Program-made: the position numbers and the translations under genes | In this document: positions 16,395 through 26,179 of the stretch, in pieces | Position numbering within the stretch: position 1 is the first letter of the stretch | Layout: each line of letters opens with the position of its first letter | DNA from: Emticicia sp. BO119 | GTDB taxonomy: Bacteria; Bacteroidota; Bacteroidia; Cytophagales; Spirosomataceae | Assembly: GCF_013912375.1 (NCBI RefSeq) | Contig: NZ_JACETV010000013.1 | Span: forward strand, 1-64,000 | DNA length: 64,000 nucleotides | Reading direction: 5' to 3' | Notes under the pieces: model-generated | Databases searched by the model: none | What the model was told of the DNA's origin: nothing | What the model saw: only the letters and a program-made list of their open reading frames with translations

Positions 16395-16970
16395 TTAATC
16401 TTCAAGATTAAAAGCTTTTTTCACGGCTTTATAGTCTCTTAGGTCTACACTTTTCAGGCGGGCCCCACTTACACCGGGAATAATAACAACCCTGAATTCT
16501 TCATCTATAAAATTATCCTCTGACGGAGTAATGTTTTTTGTGCGCTTTATTAAGCAATCAACTTGTTTAAGCTTTGTATCAAAGCTATAAATTATCTGGT
16601 GGGCTCCATTTACAGGGTCAGGACGTTGAAGTATAAAAGGAAGAGGATAAATAACATCTGGGGTATCTGAAATCCGGTTAAAAACCAAAACCAAACCATC
16701 TTTTATAATATTATCAGTTAGCTGGTTAAGTTTATTACCGCTCAATGATACTTTGACTGTAAATGTCTTGGGGTCATATGCCTTAATAAAATCAGCTACT
16801 GTAAAACGATACCACTCAGTTGCTATTACATTAAACTTTGTAAGATCCCCCGTTGGGCCTTTATCTCCCGTTAAGCCTTGTGGACCAATCGGGCCAGCCT
16901 CTCCTGCAGGCCCTTTACAGGCAAATACAGTTAACAACAGGCATATAAAAAGAATTGTATATATTTTCAT
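16395..16970 (-). CDS. Collagen-like lipoprotein, paralog 3 of 3
   Basis: The protein has 191 residues with a lipobox ending TVFAC. Immediately after the lipidated Cys comes a short run of Gly-X-Y triplets (KGPAGEAGPIGPQG and onward, about 25 residues), then a globular domain of about 145 residues. The C-terminal signature EEFRVVIIPGVSGARL followed by DLRDYKAVKKAFNL is shared with the two genes at 17008 and 17629. The likely location is the outer membrane with the collagen-like stalk holding the globular part away from the surface (inference). The domain function is unknown. Confidence 0.82.
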   Translation of the reverse strand: MKIYTILFICLLLTVFACKGPAGEAGPIGPQGLTGDKGPTGDLTKFNVIATEWYRFTVADFIKAYDPKTFTVKVSLSGNKLNQLTDNIIKDGLVLVFNRISDTPDVIYPLPFILQRPDPVNGAHQIIYSFDTKLKQVDCLIKRTKNITPSEDNFIDEEFRVVIIPGVSGARLKSVDLRDYKAVKKAFNLED

Positions 16971-17007
16971 GTTATTTTTTTATTTATAGATTGATTGTCA
17001 GAGATGA

Positions 17008-17595
17008 TTAGTCTTTCAGATTAAGAGCTTTCTTTACAGCTTCGTAATTATTAAAATCAATGTTTTGAAGACGATAGCCACTGGCACCGGGAATAATAAT
17101 GAAACGATACTCTTCATCAGCAAGATATTTATTAATATCTACTGATTTTGAGAACTCTACAAAACAATCAATTCCTTTTGGGTAAGCAGCTATATAACGA
17201 CTTATCTGCAAACCAGACTCAACATTGCCATAATCTATCACATTTGGCAACGAAATAATTCTGGCTTTATCAGCCGCCCAACGATGATACGACAGAATAA
17301 CACCATCGTCCAGTATTTTTTGAGATAATTTATCCAGCTCGCCACCCGAAAATCCCTGAGACGTATATAATAAATCCGGATCATAAAATTTAATCTGTTC
17401 TGCTTTGGTAATTGAAATCCAGTTTGTGGCAAATATTTCGGCGACACCCGGATCACCTGCTGCACCAATTTTCCCTTTTTCTCCCTTTGGCCCTATCAGA
17501 CCGGTATCACCAGCCTCTCCTTTACAGCCATTAAATAGTAATGAAATACAGAGTAAGATGAGTATATAAAAAGTATTTTTCATAAGAAATTTCAA
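17008..17595 (-). CDS. Collagen-like lipoprotein, paralog 2 of 3
   Basis: The protein has 195 residues; starting at the second Met (codon at 17583) would leave a more standard signal peptide. The lipobox ends LFNGC and is followed by Gly-X-Y triplets (GEAGDTGLIGPKGEKGKIG). The globular domain includes IFATNWISITKAEQIKFYDP and ends [16 protein letters not shown] then NYEAVKKALNL, close to its neighbours. It is the middle copy of a tandem triplet with gaps of 37 and 33 bp, so a single operon is likely. Confidence 0.83.
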   Translation of the reverse strand: MKFLMKNTFYILILLCISLLFNGCKGEAGDTGLIGPKGEKGKIGAAGDPGVAEIFATNWISITKAEQIKFYDPDLLYTSQGFSGGELDKLSQKILDDGVILSYHRWAADKARIISLPNVIDYGNVESGLQISRYIAAYPKGIDCFVEFSKSVDINKYLADEEYRFIIIPGASGYRLQNIDFNNYEAVKKALNLKD

Positions 17596-17628
17596 TTTTT
17601 GAGTTTTAAAAAGCCTGTAATAGAGAGT

Positions 17629-18210
17629 CTAATCGTTCAGATTGAAATAATCCTTAACCGCTTCATAATTAGTTAAATCAATATTTTTTAATCGGAAACC
17701 ACTTGGTCCCGGAATGATGATAAAGCGGTATTCTTCATCTTGCAGATATTTACTGATATCGGCTACCGATTTTGAGTATTCTATATAGCAGGCTATTTTT
17801 TTAGAACTGGGTGCGAAGTAGTAAGTCTGTTGCAGATTTTCACCGGTAGCGCCATAGTCAACGAAATAAGGAAGAGCCATAATCTTGCTTTTATCTGCTG
17901 ATTTACGGACATAGGCCAGTATCACCCCGTCATCAATTACTTTCTGCGATATTTTGTCAATCTCGGTCCCGGTAAAATCTGTTCCGGTGTATAACCCATT
18001 TTTAACGTAGTGGTTTACATGATCTTGTTTGGTAACTGCAATCCAGTTGGTAGCATATAGCTTTGCACTTCCTGCAACCCCCTTTGCCCCGGTATCTCCT
18101 TTATCTCCCTGTGGCCCTATTGGTCCTTGTTCTCCGGCAGGGCCTTCACAGGCAATCGTTAGCAATACTATTATTGATAGTATGAAAGGATAGTAAATGG
18201 TTTTCTTCAT
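17629..18210 (-). CDS. Collagen-like lipoprotein, paralog 1 of 3
   Basis: I start this gene at the ATG at 18208-18210 ([10 protein letters not shown]), giving 193 residues with a proper lipoprotein signal ending LLTIAC. A longer frame to 18240 adds ten unlikely residues. The Gly-X-Y stretch ([20 protein letters not shown]) starts right after the lipid Cys. The globular part ends [16 protein letters not shown] and [11 protein letters not shown]. As the first gene of the triplet it probably carries the operon promoter; no clear -7 box was identified. Confidence 0.83.
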   Translation of the reverse strand: MKKTIYYPFILSIIVLLTIACEGPAGEQGPIGPQGDKGDTGAKGVAGSAKLYATNWIAVTKQDHVNHYVKNGLYTGTDFTGTEIDKISQKVIDDGVILAYVRKSADKSKIMALPYFVDYGATGENLQQTYYFAPSSKKIACYIEYSKSVADISKYLQDEEYRFIIIPGPSGFRLKNIDLTNYEAVKDYFNLND

Positions 18211-18349
18211 AAATAGAGTTAAGTTTAAAATTCGCATCAAAATTCTTATCTTTTCAATACCGTATCAATACGGCATTTGTCGTATTTTTTATGCATACCT
18301 TTAAGAGAAACCATTTTCTTAGCCGGGAAAATCCTTGACTCTGATAAAT

Positions 18350-18396
18350 AAAGAAGCCTGTTTGTTTAGTCATAAGCTAAACAAACAGGCTTCTTT
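18350..18396. terminator. Strong terminator after the beta-helix surface protein
   Basis: A perfect 20-bp stem (18350-18369 with 18377-18396) has a 7-nt loop, 15 bp past the stop of the 928-residue gene. It separates that gene from the collagen-like triplet. Confidence 0.93.
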
Positions 18397-18410
18397 AAAA
18401 TAGATAAACT

Positions 18411-21197
18411 CTAATTACATGCCGCAATCGGCGTAGCCTTTGCTACAAATACTGCTCCTGTATTTGCCTCAAAACCTGCATCTAACGAAATACTATTATT
18501 GGCTAAGTATTGTACATTGGCAGTACTCAGTACCTTGTTGGTTGCCATAATAGTATTGGAAGAGGCATAAATAGCTGTACCGGATATAGAGGCACTAAGA
18601 CTGATATTAGAGGAGACAGTTGATATTGTTATCTCAGCGGTTGCAACTCTTTCACTTTTACAATTGCCGGCTTCACAAGCACTATAATATATGATATTAG
18701 CTGCCGGAGATTGATTCAAGTTATTGCCTGTTCCTATGGCTGTCCCTCCTGTTGCCTGATTATACCAGGTTATAGTGCCTGTACTACATTGGGCCGATAA
18801 AGTCACGGTATTTCCCGGGCATATTACTGTTTTATTGACAGAAACATTAGTAGGAGCATTAGTAATAGTAGGCGCAGATTGACGTTCGTAGGCGCCAATA
18901 TCTGCTATCCCATTACTATATGGACGGGGGGAGTTCGTAATATCACTTTCAAAAACATTGCTGTTGGTGCCTGTATTAATCCCTGGAGAACAACCAGTTA
19001 AAGATAGGCCATCGTCAGTACTGAAAAATTTATTATCTGCTCCGTCAATATCAGAAATATCTGTAAAAAACGGGTTTCCATCATAATTATTTCCACCGTC
19101 TGTGCCATAATTATCATTCCAGATACCACCGGCTCCTGAGTTTTGCAAAATCGAGTAACTGCTGGTGAGTGTTCCGCCGGATTTAGAAATATTGCCTCCG
19201 TTATAAGGAGTTTCATTCCAGATAATTGTATTAATAAAACTCACATCTCCGGCTTCAGTCCGGAAAGACTTGTAAGAGGTGCTGTAATTATTAACAATTG
19301 TAGTATTAGTAAACCGGATAGTTTTACCTGCCTGCATATTGGAAGAAATATTAACAGCCCCACCGTAATCTGAACTATTATTAAACATCACCACATTATC
19401 AACTAAAGTATGCCCTCTATGAATAAACATTCCGCCACCAAATTGTGCTCTGTTATTTAAGTAAAAGCTATTATTAATTTTTACGGTATCTGTTCCGTTT
19501 ACATTATTATGATAAGTAGCGCCATACATACCATTATTGCCTATAAACACACAATTAGTAACAGTAGGGAAAGAAGCAGTTATATTAATGGCAGGGCCAA
19601 AAACTGTTGAAAGAGAACTGCTACCGACCGTTTGTTGTGGGTCGCCTGATACACCACTTTTACCTGCTGTAAAAGTGATACCGTCTATGCGGGTGGTTTT
19701 ATCACAACCGATTACACCCAGCACATGGTATGAATTATTACCTTGTATATCAGTATAACTTTCGGCAATAAAATTCCCGTCTGTGTTGGTGTCATTATTA
19801 TCAGCATCTCCCGAAAAAATAGTTCTGTTAGTTTTAAAATCACGCTGGTCAATTGAAGTTTCTGTCCCCGCAAAGCCTCCAAATAATTTGACCCCCGATT
19901 TCATATAAAAAATCTTGTGTCTTACATTAGCGGGGTTAGCATTCCCCGTGCCATCATATAAAGGAATATACACGCCGGTAGCTATCCAGACACTATCGCC
20001 ACTGGCAGAGGCATTAATCATGGCCTGAATGTCATTTGTGGCATTGGCCCATGAAGTGCCATCGCCTGTGCCTGTTGCGCTTGTTTTTACATATCGGCGT
20101 GTAGGGGGTTTTACATAAGTAAAAGGTACCACAAAGGTACAGCTACCAAAACTGACTTTGGCATAAAGGATATAAGTGCCTGCGGCAAAATTGCCCGGCA
20201 CAAAAGTATTGTTATTCTGTGTATAAGTTCCGGCTGAATTAGTGGCTGCAATATCAAGGAAAATACCATTGATAGTTGAACTCCCTGCTGAAGAAGAAAT
20301 AGTAAAGATAGTGGTATTAGTAGCATTATTATTTATCCTGACTCTTCGGTTCGTAAAAGTTGGGTAAGAATTGGCAACCAATACGCCATTATTAGTAAAA
20401 GTACCATCATTATATAAATCTCCGCTTATCTGCAATTGACCGGCATTAGTAGTAGTAACACTGGCATTATTATAATAATCTCCGGTGATTTTTATTATCC
20501 CACAGGCATTGTTAGTAATGGTGCTGTTTGCTGTATAGGTTTCAATAGTTCCGGTTATATTAACAGTACCTGTGTTGGTGAGTTTTCCGGGGTTAAAGAT
20601 GGCTCCGGTATGATCACCTGTTCCTGTTAAAGTAGCACCTGAATTATTGTTAAATCGGGCATCGGTATTACTGCTATGAATCACTTCTCTTCCGGAAGTC
20701 ATAACAGCTCCGCCTGTCAGGTTATTAAATGTTCCCTGAGCTATATTGAGGGCAAAATTCAGTCCGCCACTAACCGTAACTGTTCCTGCATTATCAAGCG
20801 TTCCATTAGATTGCAGGCGTATAGTACCTGAGGTGCCATCAAAAGTTGCTTTAGCATTTGTTACATTGATGGTTCCATTGTTGGTAAGTGTTCCGCCATG
20901 TATAAGCAATGGTATATTATCATCAGAAGACAGTGTGAGTATAACACCATTGTTAATAGTTAGCCCGCTGTTAGCTATTGATAGTTTTACTGACCTGGCA
21001 GAAGCTGCGCTGCTAATAACAGGATTATTTGTAGTGGTATTGATTTCTACATCGTCAGAAGCCGTAGGAACACCCACGGGATTCCAGTTGCTGGCAGTAT
21101 GCCAGTCGGTGGTAGTACCTGCCCATATTTTTGTTTGTGCAAATGAGTACCGGGCGTAGAAAAGACCCAATAGCAATAGTAATAAAATTTTCTTCAT
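18411..21197 (-). CDS. Large secreted surface protein with beta-helix and 3-coathanger-stack-like C-terminus
   Basis: The protein has 928 residues. It has a signal peptide ending SFAQ, an N-terminal repeat region rich in Asn/Thr/Gly (about 25-360, NNGTINVTNAKATF-like strands), a right-handed parallel beta-helix region (about 365-770, with GTGDGTSWANATNDIQAMI and IGAYERQ), an Ig-like domain (VICPGNTVTLSAQC...) and a C-terminal region of about 65 residues (IYASSNTIMATNKV...SISLDAGFEANTGAVF). The last resembles the '3-coathanger stack' domain of Bacteroidota exported proteins. It is probably exposed at the surface; adhesion or polysaccharide binding is a guess. No catalytic motif was seen. Confidence 0.85.
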   Translation of the reverse strand: MKKILLLLLLGLFYARYSFAQTKIWAGTTTDWHTASNWNPVGVPTASDDVEINTTTNNPVISSAASARSVKLSIANSGLTINNGVILTLSSDDNIPLLIHGGTLTNNGTINVTNAKATFDGTSGTIRLQSNGTLDNAGTVTVSGGLNFALNIAQGTFNNLTGGAVMTSGREVIHSSNTDARFNNNSGATLTGTGDHTGAIFNPGKLTNTGTVNITGTIETYTANSTITNNACGIIKITGDYYNNASVTTTNAGQLQISGDLYNDGTFTNNGVLVANSYPTFTNRRVRINNNATNTTIFTISSSAGSSTINGIFLDIAATNSAGTYTQNNNTFVPGNFAAGTYILYAKVSFGSCTFVVPFTYVKPPTRRYVKTSATGTGDGTSWANATNDIQAMINASASGDSVWIATGVYIPLYDGTGNANPANVRHKIFYMKSGVKLFGGFAGTETSIDQRDFKTNRTIFSGDADNNDTNTDGNFIAESYTDIQGNNSYHVLGVIGCDKTTRIDGITFTAGKSGVSGDPQQTVGSSSLSTVFGPAINITASFPTVTNCVFIGNNGMYGATYHNNVNGTDTVKINNSFYLNNRAQFGGGMFIHRGHTLVDNVVMFNNSSDYGGAVNISSNMQAGKTIRFTNTTIVNNYSTSYKSFRTEAGDVSFINTIIWNETPYNGGNISKSGGTLTSSYSILQNSGAGGIWNDNYGTDGGNNYDGNPFFTDISDIDGADNKFFSTDDGLSLTGCSPGINTGTNSNVFESDITNSPRPYSNGIADIGAYERQSAPTITNAPTNVSVNKTVICPGNTVTLSAQCSTGTITWYNQATGGTAIGTGNNLNQSPAANIIYYSACEAGNCKSERVATAEITISTVSSNISLSASISGTAIYASSNTIMATNKVLSTANVQYLANNSISLDAGFEANTGAVFVAKATPIAACN

Positions 21198-21323
21198 GTC
21201 AGACTTTTGATGGTATTAAGCTGGGAAATAATACATCAAAAATAGCCTTGCTACTTTACAGGGAGTTAGCACAAAATGGACATTCTTTTACTCATTTTGA
21301 ACATGAAGAAAGTTTATTTGATC

Positions 21324-24122
21324 TTATTGACTATTAGCATATTCAGAGGGTGTAATTTCAAATTCTTCCTGAAATACCTTCGTGAAATAAGGAAGGCTCT
21401 CAAAACCTACCTGATAGGCAATGTCAGAGACCATCCCTGCTTTTTGTCTGAGGAGGTTAGCAGCTCTCTGCAATCGATATCTACGAATAAACTCTACGGC
21501 TGTCTGATTGGTTAATGCCTTAATTTTACGGCGTAGCTGAACAGTACTCATGGCCATTTCTCCTGCAAAACGGCCTAAGTCAAATTGGCTGTCTGAAAGA
21601 TTTTTTTCAATTATAGCCTTGGCTTTCAGAAGAAACGCTTCATCAATAGAATTTACCTTGATTTCATCAGGTTTTAACTCAACCACCTCTTTGCCATACC
21701 ATTTTTTGAGTTTTTCACGTATCAAAATAAGATTCCGTACCCTTACTAATATCTCCTCCTTATAAAAAGGTTTGGTAAGATAATCATCAGCCCCCAATTC
21801 CAGTCCCTCCATTCTGCTTTCTATATTGGCTTTGGCAGTAAGCATGATAATCGGGATATGGCTTGTTTTTTCATCAGATTTCAATACCTTACAAAATTCA
21901 AAACCATCCATCTCTGGCATCATCAAATCACTGATAATCAGGTTTGGGATTTTTTCAGTAGCTTTATCAATCCCCTCTTTACCATTTACAGCTTCAATAA
22001 CCTGATACTCTTTTTCAAAGATGCTTTTGATGTAAGTCCTTATATCGTCATTATCATCAACTATCAATAATATATTCTCCTGCTCTCCGTTCAAAGGGTC
22101 AGTCATAGATTTAACATGATCATTTACTATTAAGCTTTGGGTAAGATTTTCAGAATGGTTATCAGTTTCTGAAACTTCTTCACTAATCACGTTCTTCCAG
22201 GTTTCTTTATCAACAGGCAATTTTATTATGAATGTAGTACCCTCATTTTCTTTACTTTCTATACTGATACTTCCTTTTAGCACATCTACTAATTCTTTAA
22301 CCAGAGCCAGCCCAATACCAGTACCTTCAAATTTGCGGTTCTGAGAGCTGTCTACCTGATAGAAACGGTCAAAAATCTTATCTAATTTATCTTTTTTTAT
22401 ACCAATACCAGTGTCGCTGATAGCAATAGAGATGGTTTTAGAATTATAACTTTCTATTTTGGCAGTTACCTTACCCTCTTTTGCCGTGAACTTAAAGGCA
22501 TTTGAAAGTAGGTTAGTAATAATTTTATCTAATTTATCTCTATCAATATAACCCCATATCTCTTCTTTTCCAACGGAGGTCTCAAATGCAATTTTCTGGC
22601 TTTCGGCTAATGAAGTAAATGAACTGGTAAGTGTGCGGAAATATTTACCGATATTCTGCCTGCTTACTTCAACCTTCATTTGCCCGGCTTCTAACTTGCT
22701 GATATCTAATAGCTGGTTAATCAATGTAAGAAGCCTTTGTGTATTACGCTGCATCAATGGCAATAGGTTTTCAAACGGATATTTTTGTTTCAGTTCCTGA
22801 ATCGGCCCCAGAATCAGGGTAAGAGGTGTACGTAATTCGTGAGAGATATTAGCAAAGAATGTTGTTTTCAGGCTATCTAATTCTTTCAGACGGGCATTCT
22901 GTTCTAAATTGAAACCCAGCTGTTGTTCTGCAAGAATTTTATTCCTCTCGGCACTTCTGAATATCTGCCCCAGAAAAAAGACGAAAACAAAGTTTTCAGT
23001 AATAAATAGCAGAGAAGATAAGCGGAATAAAGGCTTATATTCAAGCCAGCCTAACAGCCGTGTGCAGATAAGCAGATAACTTATCATACCAAAAATGAAT
23101 GGGATTGCATAATACTGGTGCGTAGGCAATTTCTTTATTAGACTATAGATATAAACTGTCAGAAAGTAAAATGAAGAAAAGACAATTAAATAAAGTCCGG
23201 TTTTGAGCCAATACCATTGATAATCCATAACTGCCAATATATCAATAGTAATAGCCGCAAAAATAAAAAAATAAGTAAGCATCTTATGCCATTTCGGAAG
23301 TTTATGCGTAGCAAAAGCTGCTAAAACAAGCAATGCGTTTGTGATGGTAACAGAATTATAAGAGAGAAAATCTATTTTTTTTGCTATATCAGGATTAGCC
23401 GTAAAAAGCGGCCCTGGGATATTCATTAAACCCCAGTAGGTAAATGTCTTAAAGACAGTATGCAAGGAATATATTCTGAAAATCGGAAGTTTGATGATAA
23501 AAATAGCCAGTATGACTACTAAGAAAAAACGAAAAAACAGAAGGCCATTAGTAAAGCTCTGCTCAATATAAGCATCTAAAGTTTTTTTGGTTAGCGATTC
23601 AGGCGAATGAATACTGATAGTACCATAATGCCCCCGTTGTGAGGTGATCTTAACGTAAATAATCTTTGAGGTATGTGGGGCTAATTCAAACGCGAAAGCC
23701 GGTTCTACCTCTAATAATTTTTTTTCTTTTTTGGTAATTAATCTGTATTCAGTATGTGTAAAATGTTGCTTTGTGCTATCTGAAATATAAAAATCAAGTT
23801 TTTCTACTAAAGGATTAAGCCATTGAAGCGTCCAGTGCTTATTCCTAACATTCTTATTCTCAATTTTCAACCTCACCCAATTAACATCGTTTGTATAGGG
23901 AAATATAAAGTAGTCATCTCCCAAAGGTCTGAAATTTTGTTTACGGATTTCTTCAAAAGATAGTTTAGCTGATGTATCTCTGAAAGTTTCTAAAGAAGAG
24001 GTTGGATGAAGCGGGGTTTTTGTTTGAGAATCTATAACAACAGGAGCCTGGGCATATCCATTGTTATTCATAACCACAACAGCAATAATACTTATAAAAG
24101 TAAATAGTTGTTTAAATTTCAT
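21324..24122 (-). CDS. 7TMR-DISM hybrid sensor: histidine kinase, receiver and AraC-type DNA-binding domain in one protein
   Basis: The protein has 932 residues. Signal peptide 1-25; extracellular 7TMR-DISMED2-like domain about 40-175; seven transmembrane helices about 190-395; short coiled coil 395-425; HisKA with H428 in FFANISHELRTPLTLILGP; ATPase domain about 530-635 with SDTGIGI and GTGIGLALVKE; receiver about 685-800 with D732 in SDLMMPEMDG and the Lys of DYLTKPF; AraC helix-turn-helix about 835-930 (DIAYQVGFESLPYFTKVF). It is a complete sensing-to-promoter circuit in one polypeptide, resembling hybrid regulators of polysaccharide use. The adjacent surface-protein genes are candidate targets by proximity. 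Confidence 0.93.
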   Translation of the reverse strand: MKFKQLFTFISIIAVVVMNNNGYAQAPVVIDSQTKTPLHPTSSLETFRDTSAKLSFEEIRKQNFRPLGDDYFIFPYTNDVNWVRLKIENKNVRNKHWTLQWLNPLVEKLDFYISDSTKQHFTHTEYRLITKKEKKLLEVEPAFAFELAPHTSKIIYVKITSQRGHYGTISIHSPESLTKKTLDAYIEQSFTNGLLFFRFFLVVILAIFIIKLPIFRIYSLHTVFKTFTYWGLMNIPGPLFTANPDIAKKIDFLSYNSVTITNALLVLAAFATHKLPKWHKMLTYFFIFAAITIDILAVMDYQWYWLKTGLYLIVFSSFYFLTVYIYSLIKKLPTHQYYAIPFIFGMISYLLICTRLLGWLEYKPLFRLSSLLFITENFVFVFFLGQIFRSAERNKILAEQQLGFNLEQNARLKELDSLKTTFFANISHELRTPLTLILGPIQELKQKYPFENLLPLMQRNTQRLLTLINQLLDISKLEAGQMKVEVSRQNIGKYFRTLTSSFTSLAESQKIAFETSVGKEEIWGYIDRDKLDKIITNLLSNAFKFTAKEGKVTAKIESYNSKTISIAISDTGIGIKKDKLDKIFDRFYQVDSSQNRKFEGTGIGLALVKELVDVLKGSISIESKENEGTTFIIKLPVDKETWKNVISEEVSETDNHSENLTQSLIVNDHVKSMTDPLNGEQENILLIVDDNDDIRTYIKSIFEKEYQVIEAVNGKEGIDKATEKIPNLIISDLMMPEMDGFEFCKVLKSDEKTSHIPIIMLTAKANIESRMEGLELGADDYLTKPFYKEEILVRVRNLILIREKLKKWYGKEVVELKPDEIKVNSIDEAFLLKAKAIIEKNLSDSQFDLGRFAGEMAMSTVQLRRKIKALTNQTAVEFIRRYRLQRAANLLRQKAGMVSDIAYQVGFESLPYFTKVFQEEFEITPSEYANSQ

Positions 24123-24322
24123 GACACAATATATTAAAAATGCTAAGGTTTTTTCTTTTTGGTAATCTGGGTTGTTATGTCGGACTCTTAATTAGATTAT
24201 AAATATAATTAACAGCAGAGAGAAGGAATGGTAACTTATGCAAATATATTAAATTAATGGCGTTAAAAAAAAGCGCATTGAATGAGCTGCTTAGATTCAG
24301 GTAAAAGGGTATGAGGTTCTTG

Positions 24323-24357
24323 TTTTGTCTTATTTTAAAATATAAAGTCTAACTTTG
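24323..24357 (+). promoter_or_regulatory. Promoter of the RluA-type pseudouridine synthase
   Basis: TTTTG (24323-24327), a 22-bp spacer and TAACTTTG (24350-24357) fit the Bacteroidota promoter consensus; the start codon is 29 bp downstream. Confidence 0.7.
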
Positions 24358-24386
24358 TATAAAATTTCATTATTCCCGTCTGCAAT

Positions 24387-25172
24387 ATGGATTACGAATT
24401 CGAGTTTCAGGAATTTCAGGAGACACCAAAAATAAAAACGACACCCAGGAATGTGGTTTTTGAAGATTTAATCATCTTTGAAAACAACGACTATATAGTA
24501 ATTAATAAGCCCCCTTTTTTAGCGAGTCTTGACGAGCGCACACAAGACAAGCACCAGAGTATTCTGCGTTTAGCAAAAGGGTATTCAGATGACGCACAAT
24601 TGTGCCACCGTTTGGACAAAGAAACGTCAGGAGTATTGGCTATTGCTAAAAATCCGGCAGCATACCGAAATCTGGCCATGCAGTTTGAAAACCGTGAGGT
24701 AACCAAACGATACCATGCTGTAGTGAATGGTGTGCATGATTTTGATAGCGTTTCGGTTTTCTTACCTATTGCTCAATTGAAAGATGGTACAGCTGTAAGA
24801 ATTGACCGGGAAAAGGGAAAAATAGCAGAGACAATTTTTTTTACTTTGAAAGCCTATCGCTATCATACCCTTGTAGAATGTATTCCCATTACAGGCCGTA
24901 TGCACCAGATTCGGGTACATTTACAATGTCTGAAGGCTCCTATTGTTTGTGACCCGACTTATGGCGGCGACGATATTTTCTTATCTCAGCTAAAAAGTAA
25001 GAAGTTTAACCTGAAAAAAGGCACTGAAGAATTACCGTTAATTAAAAGAGTGGCATTACATGCTCATTCGCTTACTTTCCGCTTATTAAATGGTGAAGTG
25101 GTCAAAATAGAAGCCCCTTACCCGAAAGATTTTGATGTGCTGGTAAAACAACTGGATAAGTTTACGGCATAG
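24387..25172 (+). CDS. RluA-family RNA pseudouridine synthase
   Basis: The protein has 261 residues. The catalytic motif is H74-R75-L76-D77-KETSG, with D77 the nucleophile that isomerises uridine. The substrate-facing motif GRMHQIRVHLQ at about residue 170 is also conserved. No S4 domain precedes the catalytic domain. It modifies rRNA or tRNA; the exact target uridine cannot be read from the sequence. A second family member lies at 51140. Confidence 0.93.
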   Translation: MDYEFEFQEFQETPKIKTTPRNVVFEDLIIFENNDYIVINKPPFLASLDERTQDKHQSILRLAKGYSDDAQLCHRLDKETSGVLAIAKNPAAYRNLAMQFENREVTKRYHAVVNGVHDFDSVSVFLPIAQLKDGTAVRIDREKGKIAETIFFTLKAYRYHTLVECIPITGRMHQIRVHLQCLKAPIVCDPTYGGDDIFLSQLKSKKFNLKKGTEELPLIKRVALHAHSLTFRLLNGEVVKIEAPYPKDFDVLVKQLDKFTA

Positions 25173-25208
25173 GTCTTGTACGGCGGTTCAAAAAATTGCG
25201 GTATAGCT

Positions 25209-26129
25209 CTATTCAATCGGAACAGTTTTTGAAGCTGGCTTTCGTCTACCTATTGTCATCAATATTACACCTGTTAATACAATAGAAGAAGCTATCAATG
25301 AACGGGTTGTCAGTAACTCACCTTTAAAAATCCAACCCAAAAAGAAAGCTACTACCGGATTGACATAGGCATAAGTGGCCGTTAATTGTGGTGGAGCATT
25401 ATTTATTAGCCATAGATAAGCACTATAGCCCACATAAGAGCCGACTATAATCAGATAAAGGACTGCCATATAGGTTTCAAAAGTCATATTCCTGATGGCT
25501 TGCAGATGATTATCTTCAAATATCAGACTCATGGTTAAAGAAAAAATTCCTCCGGCAATCATTTGTATAGCCGTAGATTGCAGAGGTCTGGGTAATAATA
25601 AATAAGGAGATTTAAGAGACCCAAAAGCCCAGGCCACAGAGCCTGCAAAAACCAGCAGAGCCGGAAAAATAGCTACTTCCCGATTGGCAGTATTTGCCGG
25701 ATTTGTGATATCCAACAAATAAACCATACCAAACAAACCTACAATTAATCCTACCAGACCAATCAGAGTCGGCTTGGTTTTGCTGAAAAACCAGAAGTCG
25801 AGCATAATCATCCAGGCGGGTAGAGTAGCTACCAGTAGGGCTACTAAGCCTGATGGCATAAATCGTAAGGCAAATGCCACTGCGCAATTGCCTATGCCAC
25901 TCAACATTACACCAACAAGCACTGCACCACGAATCTGGGTCGCTTTGGGTATTCCATAGCCTTTCCAGAGTGTAAATATAAAAAGCAGAACTCCCCCAGT
26001 AAGAAAGCGTAAGCAGGAAACCATCATGGGTGGAAGCACTTCTATGGCATACTTCATACCTAAAAAGGTAGAGCCCCAGACCACATATACGAGGCCGAGT
26101 GCTATAATCAAATTGGTTTTATAAGACAT
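25209..26129 (-). CDS. DMT-superfamily (EamA) permease
   Basis: The protein has 306 residues with ten predicted transmembrane helices arranged as two EamA repeats. The first helix has the common LGLVYVVWGSTFLGMKYAIE pattern and the second repeat ends NPVVAFFLGWIFKGE, both standard for YedA/RhaT-like exporters. The substrate is unknown; metabolites or amino acids are typical. It is 50 bp downstream of the Fur-family gene on the same strand. Confidence 0.92.
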   Translation of the reverse strand: MSYKTNLIIALGLVYVVWGSTFLGMKYAIEVLPPMMVSCLRFLTGGVLLFIFTLWKGYGIPKATQIRGAVLVGVMLSGIGNCAVAFALRFMPSGLVALLVATLPAWMIMLDFWFFSKTKPTLIGLVGLIVGLFGMVYLLDITNPANTANREVAIFPALLVFAGSVAWAFGSLKSPYLLLPRPLQSTAIQMIAGGIFSLTMSLIFEDNHLQAIRNMTFETYMAVLYLIIVGSYVGYSAYLWLINNAPPQLTATYAYVNPVVAFFLGWIFKGELLTTRSLIASSIVLTGVILMTIGRRKPASKTVPIE

Positions 26130-26179
26130 TGATGGCTAAAAGTAGAAGAAACTCAAAATAACAGGGTCTAATACGAAAC

